The position numbers and the translations under genes were made by a program. Positions 48,854-57,843 of a DNA stretch of 64,000 bases are shown one piece after another; positions within the stretch are counted from its first letter, which is position 1; the number at the start of each line of letters is the position of its first letter. This DNA is from Streptomyces physcomitrii (lineage in GTDB: Bacteria > Actinomycetota > Actinomycetes > Streptomycetales > Streptomycetaceae). The stretch spans positions 504,017-568,016 of the forward strand of contig NZ_JAAWWP010000002.1 of assembly GCF_012273655.1 (NCBI RefSeq), read 5' to 3'. Below the pieces are notes generated by a model. It was given only the letters and a program-made list of their open reading frames with translations. It did no database searches and was not told where the DNA came from.

Positions 48854-50230
48854 ATGGATTCTCAAGCCGGAGCCTCCCCGCAGACCGCACCGCCCGCGGG
48901 CTGCCCCATGCACCAGCCCCAGTCCGCGCCGCTGTACGGGGAGGACTTCGCCGCCCACCCCCAGGAGATCTACGCGCGTCTGCGGGCCCAGGGTCCGGTG
49001 GCCGCGGTCGAGCTGGCCCCGGGTGTCGACGCCGACCTGGTCATCGCGCACGACGCGGCGCTCAGGGTGCTGCAGAACCCCTCGCTGTTCGCGCGCGACG
49101 CACGGCGCTGGGCGGCGCTGAACGAGGGCCGGGTGCCCGCCGACAGCCCGGTGCTCGGCATGATGGGCTACCGCCCGAACGCGATGTTCTCCGACGGCGC
49201 GGAGCACCTGCGGCTGCGCAAGGCGATCACCGAGTCCCTCGCCCGGATCAACACCGCCCGGCTGAGCCGCGATGTGGAGCGGGTCGCCGACTACCTGATC
49301 GACCAGTTCAGCGAGCGCGGCAGCGCGGACCTCCTGAACGACTACGCCAAGCTGCTCCCGCTGCTGCTCTTCAACCAGCTCTTCGGCTGCACCGGCGACA
49401 TCGGCGACCGGCTGACCCACTACATGTCCATGCTCTTCGACGGCCAGGACGTGGTGCGCTCCAACGAGGAGCTGAACGCCTGCCTGATGGAGCTGGTCGC
49501 CCTCAAGCGCCGCCAGCCCGGCGAGGACATGACCTCCTGGCTGATCCAGCACCCGGCGGGCCTGCGCGACGAGGAGCTGAAGGATCAGCTCGTCCTGCTG
49601 ATGGGCGCCGGTGTCGAGCCGGAGCGCAACCTCATCGGCAACGCCCTGCTGCTGCTCCTGTCCGAGGAGGCCCCGGCGCCCGGTTCGCGCGGCGGCGGCC
49701 TGCTCGTCGAGGACGCCCTGGACGACGTGCTGTGGAACCACTCCCCGATCGCCAACTACGGCACCCACTTCCCCCTCCAGGACGTCGACCTGGACGGCAC
49801 GGTGCTGCCCGCCAACTCCCCGGTGCTGATCAGCTTCGCGGCGGCCAACAGCGACCCCTCGCTCACCGACGCCCGGCAGACCCTCAGCAAGGGCGCGCAC
49901 CTGGCCTGGGGCGCGGGGCCCCACGCCTGCCCCGCCAAGTCCCCCGCCCAGCTGATCGCGCTGACCGCGATCGAGCGGATCCTGAACGCGCTGCCGGACA
50001 TCGCGCTGGCCGCCCCGGCCCGCGAACTCGCCTGGCGGCCGGGCCCGTTCCACCGCGCGCTCGTCTCGCTGCCGGTGCGGTTCACCCCGACCGCGGCCCG
50101 GCGGGCGGCGGCGCCCCGGCCGGTGGCGCAGACGGTGCCGGTGCCGCCCACCCAGGCCGTCCCGGGCGAGCAGACGCCCAAGAAGGCCAAGGGCTGGTGG
50201 AGTTCCTTCCTGGACGTTTTCCGGGTATGA
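48854..50230 (+). CDS. Atypical cytochrome P450 lacking ExxR (CYP157-like), conservon 2
   Basis: ATG 48854; 458 residues. Heme loop HLAWGAGPHACPAKS keeps the Cys. In the K-helix position the sequence is LVEDALDDVLWNHSPIANYG, with DDVLW in place of ExxR, similar to the E-x-x-W type variants known in CYP157. The I-helix is LLMGAGVEPERNLIGNAL without the usual acid-Thr pair. A ~50-residue Pro/Ala tail ends in an amphipathic GWWSSFLDVFRV. It may bind heme without monooxygenase activity, or use another proton route. Confidence 0.92.
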   Translation: MDSQAGASPQTAPPAGCPMHQPQSAPLYGEDFAAHPQEIYARLRAQGPVAAVELAPGVDADLVIAHDAALRVLQNPSLFARDARRWAALNEGRVPADSPVLGMMGYRPNAMFSDGAEHLRLRKAITESLARINTARLSRDVERVADYLIDQFSERGSADLLNDYAKLLPLLLFNQLFGCTGDIGDRLTHYMSMLFDGQDVVRSNEELNACLMELVALKRRQPGEDMTSWLIQHPAGLRDEELKDQLVLLMGAGVEPERNLIGNALLLLLSEEAPAPGSRGGGLLVEDALDDVLWNHSPIANYGTHFPLQDVDLDGTVLPANSPVLISFAAANSDPSLTDARQTLSKGAHLAWGAGPHACPAKSPAQLIALTAIERILNALPDIALAAPARELAWRPGPFHRALVSLPVRFTPTAARRAAAPRPVAQTVPVPPTQAVPGEQTPKKAKGWWSSFLDVFRV

Positions 50231-50385
50231 GATCTGGCGTCCGTCGGCCGGTTGTGCGAGCCTGGCCGAAAACAGTCACCCTCCGTAGCTGGCATGTGAC
50301 AATGGCAACAGCCAAACGTGCATGACCAAGGTGCCCGCAGGGGATGGTTGCGTAGACAACTACTCCCCTTGGCCAAGGAGTCGGA

Positions 50386-51636
50386 GTGACATCCCCTGTA
50401 GGCGACATAGCCGTCGACCGGCGTGCCGTTGTCCCTCTCCTCGGGCGTCTTCGCGCGCCCGAGGGGCTGGCGGAGCCCTTTCCCGTGTGGAATGAGATCC
50501 GGTCGCTCGGCGAGGCGGTGCCCACGCCCTGGGGAGGCTGGCTGCTGACCGGCTTCGACGTCTGCAACCAGGTGCTCCGCGGCCGGGACTGGCTGGTTCC
50601 CGACTTCGCCTGGCAGGCCCGGCAGCCGGACACCGAGCGCTGGCAGGCCCCGGCGACCCAGGAGATGAGCCGGACCCTCTCGCGCCTCAACCCGCCGATG
50701 CACACGCACCAGCGGCGCGGGATCGGCAACCTCTTCGACCGGGCCGCGCTGACCAGGCTCGGCCCGATGGTCGACGGGCACACCACCCACCTCCTGGACG
50801 AGCTGGCGGAGCGCCTCGCGCGCGGGCCCGCCGACTTCGTCCGGCCGGTCGGCGAGATGCTGCCGATCGCCACCATCGGGGACTGGCTGGGCATCCCGCC
50901 CGAGGACCACCGGTACCTGGTCGAGCTCACCCACGACCAGGCGCACGCCCAGGAACTGCTGCCCAACAAGAGCCAGTTGGCGCTGTCGGAGGAGGCCACC
51001 CGGCAGCTGCGCGGCTACTTCACCCAGTTGATCGCCGAGCGCCGCACGGCAACCGGCGAGGACGTGCTCTCCAGCTGGATCCGCACCTGGGACGAGCTGG
51101 AACCGGACCGGGAGAGCGCCGACGAGATCCTCTACACGCTCACCATGTTCGTCACCGTGGCCGCCCTGGAGACCACCACCACCCTGCTGTCCACGGTGGT
51201 CTGGCGGCTCCTCCAGGACCCGGCCCGCTGGGACTGGCTGCGCCGCAACCCGGAGCACATCGACAGCGCCCTGGACGAGGCGCTGCGCTACGACCCCCCG
51301 ATCCAGCTGAACACCCGTATCGCCGCCGTCGACACCGAACTGGCCGGGATACCGCTCGCGAAGGACACGATGGTGCACGTGATGTACGGGGCCGCCAACC
51401 ACGACCCCCGGGCCAACGACAACCCGGGTGACTTCGACATCCTGCGCGGCGGCAACCACCTCACCTTCGGCGGCGGCATCCACTACTGCCTGGGCGCGCA
51501 GCTCGCCCGCCTGGAGGCCAGGGCCCTGCTCGGCCAGCTCCTGGAGCGCTTCCCCACCCTGCACACCCCCGGGGCGCCGCACTACGCCTCCCGGATGGTC
51601 TTCCGCCGCATCATCTCGCTGGAGTTGGCCGTATGA
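50386..51636 (+). CDS. Cytochrome P450 (canonical), conservon 2 arm
   Basis: GTG at 50386 behind AAGGAG; 416 residues. Heme loop HLTFGGGIHYCLGAQLARLE, ExxR as DEALRYD, I-helix VTVAALETTTTLLSTV. All functional motifs are intact. The stop overlaps the crotonase start (ATGA), so both are translated together, suggesting oxidation and a CoA-type step in one pathway. Confidence 0.94.
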   Translation: MTSPVGDIAVDRRAVVPLLGRLRAPEGLAEPFPVWNEIRSLGEAVPTPWGGWLLTGFDVCNQVLRGRDWLVPDFAWQARQPDTERWQAPATQEMSRTLSRLNPPMHTHQRRGIGNLFDRAALTRLGPMVDGHTTHLLDELAERLARGPADFVRPVGEMLPIATIGDWLGIPPEDHRYLVELTHDQAHAQELLPNKSQLALSEEATRQLRGYFTQLIAERRTATGEDVLSSWIRTWDELEPDRESADEILYTLTMFVTVAALETTTTLLSTVVWRLLQDPARWDWLRRNPEHIDSALDEALRYDPPIQLNTRIAAVDTELAGIPLAKDTMVHVMYGAANHDPRANDNPGDFDILRGGNHLTFGGGIHYCLGAQLARLEARALLGQLLERFPTLHTPGAPHYASRMVFRRIISLELAV

Positions 51637-52433
51637 AGTTCATGAACCTCTTCGGCGGGCAGGCCGTGCCCCACCAGCTGAAGACGGTCCGCGCCGAGCA
51701 GCACGACGCGGTCCTGTACGTGGAGCTGAACAGCCCTCAGACCGGCAACGCGGTCACCGAGCCCATGCTCGACGACCTGCTGTCGGTGCTCACCGAACCC
51801 GACCCGGCGACCCGGGTCATCGTGCTGTCCGGGGCGGGCGAGGACTTCTGCCTCGGCGGCGACCGCAGCGAGTTCGCCACCATGGTCGACATCGACCCGA
51901 CCGGCGGCGGCATCCGCGGCACCGGCAACAAGGCCCGCCGGGTCTGCGAGGCGATCACCCACAGCCCGGCGGTCACCATCGCCCGCCTCCAGGGCAAGAC
52001 CATCGGCGCGGGGCTCGCCCTCGCCCTCGCCTGCGATCTGCGGGTGGGCGCCGGCACCGCGAGCTTCCGGCTGCCCGAGCTGGCCCTCGGCCTGCCCACC
52101 GCCTGGGGCGGCGTGCTGCCCCGCCTGCTGCACGAGGTGGGCGCCGCCCGGGTGCGCGAGCTCGTCCTCACCGGCCGCGCCTTCGACGCCGCCGAGGCGC
52201 ACCACCTCTCCGTGCTCCAACGCGTTGTCCCCGAGGCCGAGTTGGACGCCGCCGTGGACGCCTGGGCCAAGCCGGTCAAGCGCCGCCCGGCCGCCGCCCT
52301 GCGCGTGACCAAGGCCCTCTTCAGCGCCTACGCCGCCCAGACCCGCCTGGCCGACCCCTCCGCCCTCGACGGCGAACTCATGGCCTCGGTGGTCGCCGCC
52401 GCCCACTACGAACGCCAGCAGGCCACGGGCTGA
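51633..52433 (+). CDS. Enoyl-CoA hydratase/isomerase (crotonase) family protein
   Basis: ATG at 51633; 266 residues. Crotonase motifs: oxyanion loop SGAGEDFCLGGDRSEF and GKTIGAGLALALACDL, then FRLPELALGLPTAWGGVLPR. The first catalytic Glu of hydratases (in GG-x-x-E-L-A) is replaced by Leu/Ala, while the second Glu (LPEL) is kept, so it is more likely an isomerase or other crotonase than a hydratase. Coupled to the upstream P450. Confidence 0.9.
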   Translation: MKFMNLFGGQAVPHQLKTVRAEQHDAVLYVELNSPQTGNAVTEPMLDDLLSVLTEPDPATRVIVLSGAGEDFCLGGDRSEFATMVDIDPTGGGIRGTGNKARRVCEAITHSPAVTIARLQGKTIGAGLALALACDLRVGAGTASFRLPELALGLPTAWGGVLPRLLHEVGAARVRELVLTGRAFDAAEAHHLSVLQRVVPEAELDAAVDAWAKPVKRRPAAALRVTKALFSAYAAQTRLADPSALDGELMASVVAAAHYERQQATG

Positions 52434-52445
52434 CCCCGGTCCGGA

Positions 52446-52520
52446 CGGCTCCCGTACGGGCGGCTCCTGTACGGGAAGGTCTCGTACGAGCGGATCCCGT
52501 ACGGCCGGATCCCCTGCGGG
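52446..52520. repeat. Five 15-bp tandem repeats between convergent genes
   Basis: Units at 52446, 52461, 52476, 52491 and 52506, consensus CGGCTCCCGTACGGG, each with an internal dyad around GTAC. They lie between the stops of the crotonase gene (+) and the GlxA-type gene (-) and may form alternative hairpins acting as a two-way terminator. Confidence 0.8.
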
Positions 52521-52524
52521 CGGG

Positions 52525-53472
52525 CTAGCGTCCCCGGAAGCTGCGCCGGTAGGAGAGCGGGCTGACGCCGGTGGTGCGCCGGAAGCGTTCCCGGAAGGCG
52601 TTGGCGGAACCGAACCCGACCTGGGCGCCGATGCGTTCGACCGGGTGCTCGGTGGTCTCCAGGAGGTGCTGGGCCTGCCGGACGCGGGCGCGGTGCAGCC
52701 ACTGCAGCGGGGTGGTGCCGGTCTGCTCCCGGAAGCGGCGCATCAGGGTACGGGTGCTGGTGCCCGCCCGGTCGGCGATCTCGGCGAGGGTCAGCTCCCG
52801 GCCGAGGTTCTCCTCCAGCCAGCCGAGCAGGGGCTCCAGAGCGGCCCCGCGCGGGACCGGCGGATGCGGCGGCCGGACGATGAACTGGGCCTGCCCGCCC
52901 TCGCGTTCGAGCGGCATCACGGAGAGCCGCGCGGCGTCGGCGGCGACCGCGGAGCCGTAGTCCCGCCGGATCATGTGCAGGCACAGGTCGAGCCCGGCGG
53001 CGGCGCCCGCCGAGGTGAGGAACTGCCCGTTGTCCACGTAGAGCACCTCCGGGTCGACCTCGATCCGCGGGTGGGCGGCGGCGAGTTCGGCCGCGGCCAG
53101 CCAGTGCGTGGTGGCCCGCAGCCCGTCGAGCAGCCCCGCGGCGGCGAGCACGAAGGTCCCGGAGCAGATCGAGGCGATACGGGTGCCCTCGGCGGCGGCA
53201 CCGCGCAGCGCCTCCCGCACCTCGGGCGGCAGCGGCGCCGCGGGGTCGGCGGTCCCGGGCACGATCACCGTGTCGGCGCCCCGCAGCCCGTCCAGCCCCC
53301 AGGGCGCCCGGAGGCGGAAGAGACCGGCGTCGACCTCGGGCCGGGCGGCGCAGACCCGCACCCGGTAGCCGGGCCGCCCGTCGGGCAGCCGGGTCCGCCC
53401 GAACACCTCGATCGGCGTGGACAGATCGAAGGGGATCACCTGGTCCAGGGCGAGCAGGGCGAGGGTGTGCAT
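52525..53472 (-). CDS. GlxA-family transcriptional regulator (DJ-1/PfpI + AraC HTH)
   Basis: 315 residues. N-terminal class I amidotransferase-like domain (LLALDQVIPFDLSTPIEVFG, ASICSGTFVLAAAGLLDG with nucleophile-elbow-like Cys) and C-terminal AraC DNA-binding domain (LTLAEIADRAGTSTRTLMRR, ERIGAQVGFGSANAFRERFR). This FtrA/GlxA architecture is common in Streptomyces. Likely ligand and targets unknown; it is divergent from a small membrane-protein gene. Confidence 0.94.
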   Translation of the reverse strand: MHTLALLALDQVIPFDLSTPIEVFGRTRLPDGRPGYRVRVCAARPEVDAGLFRLRAPWGLDGLRGADTVIVPGTADPAAPLPPEVREALRGAAAEGTRIASICSGTFVLAAAGLLDGLRATTHWLAAAELAAAHPRIEVDPEVLYVDNGQFLTSAGAAAGLDLCLHMIRRDYGSAVAADAARLSVMPLEREGGQAQFIVRPPHPPVPRGAALEPLLGWLEENLGRELTLAEIADRAGTSTRTLMRRFREQTGTTPLQWLHRARVRQAQHLLETTEHPVERIGAQVGFGSANAFRERFRRTTGVSPLSYRRSFRGR

Positions 53473-53775
53473 GGCGGGAATCTACCGGGTCCCGGATTCC
53501 CGCCAGCGGGCGATGCCGGGGAGTACGGACACGAGGGCGGGCACGGGGCCCCCGCGACCGGTGGATTCACGCCGCTCCCGGCCCTGGCGGCATCCGGGGG
53601 GAACCTGTCACGAATGCCACTGGGACGGCCTCGCGCGGGCGCCTAGCGTCGGGGCCGCACCGGCTCCCGCACCCGGCCCGGTGATCCCCGTCCCTCCCCT
53701 GTCCTGGAGCCCGTATGCACGCCTGGTCCGTTCCCCCCGCCGGCCCCCGCCCGACGCACTGAACGGGGGCGCCTG
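53473..53775. promoter_or_regulatory. Divergent intergenic region
   Basis: 303 bp without a gene between the GlxA-type regulator and the membrane protein. TAGCGT at about 53643 could be a -10 box for the rightward gene; no clear operator dyad was found. Confidence 0.35.
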
Positions 53776-54525
53776 ATGACGAAGTTCTTCCTCTCCCTGC
53801 ACGTCCTGGCCGCGGTCCTGGCCATCGGTCCGGTGACGGTGGCGGCGAGCATGTTCCCGAAGTTCTGGCGCCGCGCGCAGGCGGACCCGGGGGAGGCGAC
53901 CGCCCGTACGGTCCTCGCCACCCTGCACCGCATCTGCCGCGTCTACGCCGCGATCGGCCTCGCCGTCCCCCTCCTCGGCTTCGCGACCGCGAGCAGCCTC
54001 GGGGTGCTCGGCAGCGCCTGGCTGATCGTCTCCATCGTGCTCACCACGGTGGCGGGCGGCGTGCTGCTCCTGCTGATCCTGCCCGGCCAGGAGAACGCGC
54101 TCGAAGCACTGGGGGTCCCGGACGGCCACCTCGGAGCGGAGGGCACCACGGGCGGCGTCCCCTCGGCCGGAGCGAGGGCGGCCGGAGCGAGGGCGACCGA
54201 AGAGACGGCGGCCGAAGCGGCGGTCGAAGAAGCGGCGGTGGGCGTGGGGGCCGTGGAGGCGGTGCCCGGTCCGGAGACGACCGGCGCGAGGACACCGGCC
54301 CACGAGACGGCACCCGCACAGGAGGCGAAGGCGCCCGCACAGGAGACGAGGGCACCCGCCCAGGAGACGAAGGCGCCCGCCCCGGAGTCGGCGAGCGCGC
54401 GGGGCCGTGGGCCCGGGGCGCGGACCGCCGCCGGGCTCGCGATGTCCACCGGGGTCTTCAACCTGCTGTGGGCGACGGTCACCGTGCTGATGATCGTCCG
54501 GCCGGGCTCCACCACCGGGGCCTGA
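53776..54525 (+). CDS. Membrane protein with inserted low-complexity loop (DUF2269-like)
   Basis: ATG at 53776; 249 residues. Helices FLSLHVLAAVLAIGPVTVAA, IGLAVPLLGFATASSLGVLG and LIVSIVLTTVAGGVLLLLIL resemble DUF2269/integral membrane proteins. A ~110-residue Ala/Glu/Pro insert with APAQETK/APAQETR repeats separates them from the last helix (TGVFNLLWATVTVLMIV). The loop is encoded by near-identical DNA units (about 54300-54385). Function unknown. Confidence 0.75.
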   Translation: MTKFFLSLHVLAAVLAIGPVTVAASMFPKFWRRAQADPGEATARTVLATLHRICRVYAAIGLAVPLLGFATASSLGVLGSAWLIVSIVLTTVAGGVLLLLILPGQENALEALGVPDGHLGAEGTTGGVPSAGARAAGARATEETAAEAAVEEAAVGVGAVEAVPGPETTGARTPAHETAPAQEAKAPAQETRAPAQETKAPAPESASARGRGPGARTAAGLAMSTGVFNLLWATVTVLMIVRPGSTTGA

Positions 54526-54566
54526 GCCCCCGGCACACGGGCCGACCGCGCTTCAGGCGCCGAGGC

Positions 54567-54675
54567 GGCCCGCCGGCCGTAGGGCGGGCCACTGACCTTG
54601 GGGCGGGCCACTGTCCGTAGGGGCCCGCCTCGCCTGGGTGGGCCCGCCTCGCCTGGCTCGGCCCGCCGGGCCGGA
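54567..54675. repeat. Short hairpin and paired direct repeats between convergent genes
   Basis: An 8-bp hairpin (54567-54574/54583-54590) is followed by two copies of GGGGCGGGCCACTG-like sequence and two of GCCCGCCTCGCCTGG. Probably a bidirectional terminator for the membrane-protein and prenyl-synthase genes. Confidence 0.5.
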
Positions 54676-54729
54676 GGTGGTGCGCAAGCCTCGCCCGCAG
54701 CGGGCCCGTGCGGTCTCGCCGGTGCGGTC

Positions 54730-55740
54730 TCAGCCCGCCCGGTGCACGACCGCGTCGCACAGCTCCAGGAGGGCCGCCTTCGCGGCGCACTCGGGCAGCG
54801 GGGCGAGGGTGGCGCGGGCGTCCTCGGCGTAGCGGACGGTGTCCTCGCGGGCGAGTTCGAGGGCCGGGTGGACGCGCAGCCGGGCCAGTGCCTCGGCGTG
54901 CCGGGCGTCGTCGCTGAGGTCGGACTCCAGGAGGGCGACCAGCTCACGGTCCTCCTCGCGGCCGCGGCGGGCGGCCAGTTCGCGCAGCCGCAGCACCGGC
55001 AGCGTGGGGATGCCCTCGCGCAGGTCGGTGCCGGGGGTCTTGCCGGACTCCTGGGAGTCGGAGGCGATGTCCAGGACGTCGTCGGCGAGCTGGAAGGCGA
55101 CCCCGAGGCGTTCGCCGAACTGCGTGAGGATGTCGACGACCTGCTCGTCGGCGCCGGACATCATCGCGCCGAAGCGGCCGGAGACGGCGACCAGCGAGCC
55201 GGTCTTGCCGCCGAGGACGTCGAGGTAGTGCTCGACCGGGTCGCGGCCGTCGCGCGGGCCCGCGGTCTCCAGGATCTGGCCCGTGACCAGGCGCTCGAAG
55301 GCCTGCGCCTGGATACGGACGGCCTCGGGACCGAGGTCGGCCAGTATCTGCGAGGCCCGGGCGAAGAGGAAGTCGCCGGTGAGCACGGCCAGCGAGTTGC
55401 CCCAGCGGGTGTTGGCGCTCGGGACGCCGCGGCGCACGTCCGCCTCGTCCATCACGTCGTCGTGGTACAGCGTCGCCAGATGCGTCAGCTCCACGACCAC
55501 CGCGGCGGGCACGATGCCCGGTTCGTTCGGGTCGCCGAACTGCGCGGCCAGCATGACCAGCAGCGGACGGAACCTCTTGCCGCCCGCGCGCACCAGGTGC
55601 TGCGCGGCCTCGGTGATGAACGGCATCTCGCTCTTGGTGGCCTCGAGGAGGCCCTCCTCGACAGCCGTCAATCCGGCCTGGACATCGGCCTCGAGAGCCG
55701 TGTCCCGCACGCTCAGCCCGAAGGGCACGACGACGGTCAC
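54730..55740 (-). CDS. Long-chain polyprenyl diphosphate synthase
   Basis: 336 residues, normal length. First Asp-rich motif LYHDDVMDEADVRRG (D94, D95, D98), second FQLADDVLDIASD (D220, D221, D224), chain-binding GGKRFRPLLVMLAAQF near 53-68 and GGKTGSL at 177-183. It condenses isopentenyl diphosphate with an allylic primer; length-determining residues before the first motif (small: T, L, A) suggest a long product, probably the menaquinone side chain. This fits a respiratory neighbourhood. Confidence 0.93.
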   Translation of the reverse strand: MTVVVPFGLSVRDTALEADVQAGLTAVEEGLLEATKSEMPFITEAAQHLVRAGGKRFRPLLVMLAAQFGDPNEPGIVPAAVVVELTHLATLYHDDVMDEADVRRGVPSANTRWGNSLAVLTGDFLFARASQILADLGPEAVRIQAQAFERLVTGQILETAGPRDGRDPVEHYLDVLGGKTGSLVAVSGRFGAMMSGADEQVVDILTQFGERLGVAFQLADDVLDIASDSQESGKTPGTDLREGIPTLPVLRLRELAARRGREEDRELVALLESDLSDDARHAEALARLRVHPALELAREDTVRYAEDARATLAPLPECAAKAALLELCDAVVHRAG

Positions 55741-55880
55741 GAGGGGGTCTCCTGTCTGCTGACGATCACAGAGTCGATCACACGGTTTGTCGATGTGTCG
55801 CTGCGTTCATTCAACTCAGCGTATCCGGTCGTCTTTCGATCACAGTGAGCGCCTGCCCGGACAATCGGGGCAGCATGCGG

Positions 55881-56897
55881 TCACCAAGCGCGGTCAGCGG
55901 CCCGGGGCCCGTGATTGCCGGGCGAGCGGCGCCCTCCGGCCGCGCCCCCGCGGCTTCCCGGGGTCCGCCGGATGCGCCCCTGGTACGGCAGGAGAGTCAT
56001 CCCCGGCCCCGGCGGTCCTGAGGGCGCGCGGCACCGCGCGGATCCCGCCGGGCCGCCCGGGGGAACTCCGCCGCCGGGCACCGCGCCCCTTCCGGCACGG
56101 CACCCGGCGGCGCCTCTGAGGGGCCCGCACGCCCTCAGGACCGGCGGGGCCGGTGAAACCGGCGGGGCCGGTGGAACCGCACCTCCGGGTTCTGCGGGGT
56201 CGGCCCCGTCGAGCAGCGGCTGCGGTACCGACTTCAGGTGCAGGCTGAGGAAGGCGGCGAGGGAGGTGTCCCCCGTCTCCGGGTCGGTCCGCTCGCAGGC
56301 CACGCAGGTCAGGGTGCGTCCGCCGGGGAAGGCGGTGCCGGAGGACTCGTAGGCGGGGTCGATCGCGGCGACCACGTACCCGCGGGAGGCGAGGTCCTCG
56401 GCGAGCGAGGTGAGGGTCGCCCTCGGCAGGGTGAAGCCGGGCGAGAGCAGCACCAGCGGGAAGCGGCCGGGCGCCGGGCGTGCGCCGGTGCGCGCATGGG
56501 TACGGGTGGCCGCCACCCGCGCCGGGTCCACCCCCGGCCGCTCCGGGAACTCGACCAGGAGCCGGGCCTCCTCCCCGGTGAGGTAGGGCCGCTCCCGGCC
56601 CGCTCCCCCGCCGCGGGCCGGGTAGGAGAGCGAGACCATCAGCTCCCGGTCGCCTGCCTCCGGCACCCAGGGGTCGCGGCGGCTGTGGTCGGTGAGGTGG
56701 AGGGTCTCGGCGCCGACCCGGAAGGGCCCGGTGGGGCGCGGCAGCCGGAGCCGCTCCTCCGCGCCCGCGTGCGCCTCCCCCTGGGCGGCGGCCGGGGACC
56801 GTTGGACGGCGCCCGGGGACCGCTCGGCGACGGCCGAGGACGGCTCGGCGCCCCGGTACGGGCCGGAGCGGCGCACCTGTACGGGCCGGGACGGCAC
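55881..56897 (-). pseudogene. Truncated alpha/beta-hydrolase (PAF-acetylhydrolase/lipase-like)
   Basis: Starts at ATG 56895-56897. Residues ~45-215 match the N-terminal half of Streptomyces lipase/PAF-acetylhydrolase-like proteins (LTDHSRRDPWVPEAGDRELM, RFPLVLLSPGFTLPRATLTS, LAEDLASRGYVVAAIDPAYE). The sequence then becomes Pro/Gly/Ala low complexity to the stop. The nucleophile elbow (G-x-S-x-G) and the later Asp/His are absent, so it cannot be catalytic. A typical D-H-A-Y-E is D-P-A-Y-E here. Truncation by deletion or frameshift is likely. Confidence 0.65.
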
Positions 56898-56988
56898 CCT
56901 GGTACGACCGGCCCCGAGGCTCGTACCACCCGTCCCGAGGCCGGTACGACCGGTCCCGAAGCTGGTCCCATCCGTCCCGGCGGCCCCC

Positions 56989-57843
56989 TCAGCCGAAGTG
57001 GCGTTCCAGTACCACCGCGACCCCGTCCTCCTCGTGGGAGAGGGTCACCTCGTCGGCGACGGCCTTCAGTTCGGGGTGGGCGTTGGCCATGGCGACGCCG
57101 TGGGCGGCCCACTGGAACATCGGGATGTCATTGGGCATGTCCCCGAAGGCGATGGTCCCGGCGGGGCCGAGACCGAGCCGGGCTGCGGCGAGCGCCAGGC
57201 CCGCGCCCTTGGTGACGCCGTAGGGCTGGAGCTCCACGATGTCGGTGCCCGCCCGGGTGACGGTGACCAGGTCGCCGACGATCTGGTGGGCGGCGGCGGC
57301 CAGTTCCTCGTCGCTGAGGTCCGGGTGGCGCACCAGGACCTTGTTGATCGGCTCGGCCCACAGCCCGCGGCGGCCCTCGACCCGGGTGGCGGGCAGCGTC
57401 GGGTGCGGCATCCGGTAGCCGGGCTCGGCGAGCGTCAGGCCCTCGGTGTCGGCCTGGTTGACCGCCGCGTGCACGGCGCCGACCTCGGCCTCCAGCTTGC
57501 CGAGCACGGTGTCGGCGAGTTCGCGGTCCAGGGTGACGGAGTGCACCAGGCGGTCCTGCGCCGCGTCGTACACCTGCGCGCCCTGGCCGCACACCGCGAG
57601 CCCCTGGTATCCGAGACCGGTGAGCAGCGGCCGTACCTGGGGCACCGGGCGGCCGGTGGCCACGATGTGCACGGCACCGGCCGCGGCGGCCCGGGCGAGG
57701 GCGGCCCGCGAACGGGCCGAGATCGTGTCGCCGGTGCGCAGCAGGGTGCCGTCGAGGTCCGTCGCGATCAGCGCGAAGGGGGCGGCGGGGGCGGAGGTCC
57801 CCCCGGTTCCGGCGGGGGAGGGATTGTGCATGGGAGCGAGCAT
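56989..57843 (-). CDS. Cof-type HAD-IIB phosphatase
   Basis: ATG at 57841-57843 or 57829-57831; neither has a strong ribosome site. 284 residues. HAD motif I ATDLDGTLLRTGD, motif II HIVATGRP, motif III Lys in VTKGAGLALAAARL and motif IV IAFGDMPNDIPMFQWAAHGV, with a C2-type cap between. It dephosphorylates small sugar or nucleotide phosphates; exact substrate unknown. Confidence 0.94.
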   Translation of the reverse strand: MLAPMHNPSPAGTGGTSAPAAPFALIATDLDGTLLRTGDTISARSRAALARAAAAGAVHIVATGRPVPQVRPLLTGLGYQGLAVCGQGAQVYDAAQDRLVHSVTLDRELADTVLGKLEAEVGAVHAAVNQADTEGLTLAEPGYRMPHPTLPATRVEGRRGLWAEPINKVLVRHPDLSDEELAAAAHQIVGDLVTVTRAGTDIVELQPYGVTKGAGLALAAARLGLGPAGTIAFGDMPNDIPMFQWAAHGVAMANAHPELKAVADEVTLSHEEDGVAVVLERHFG

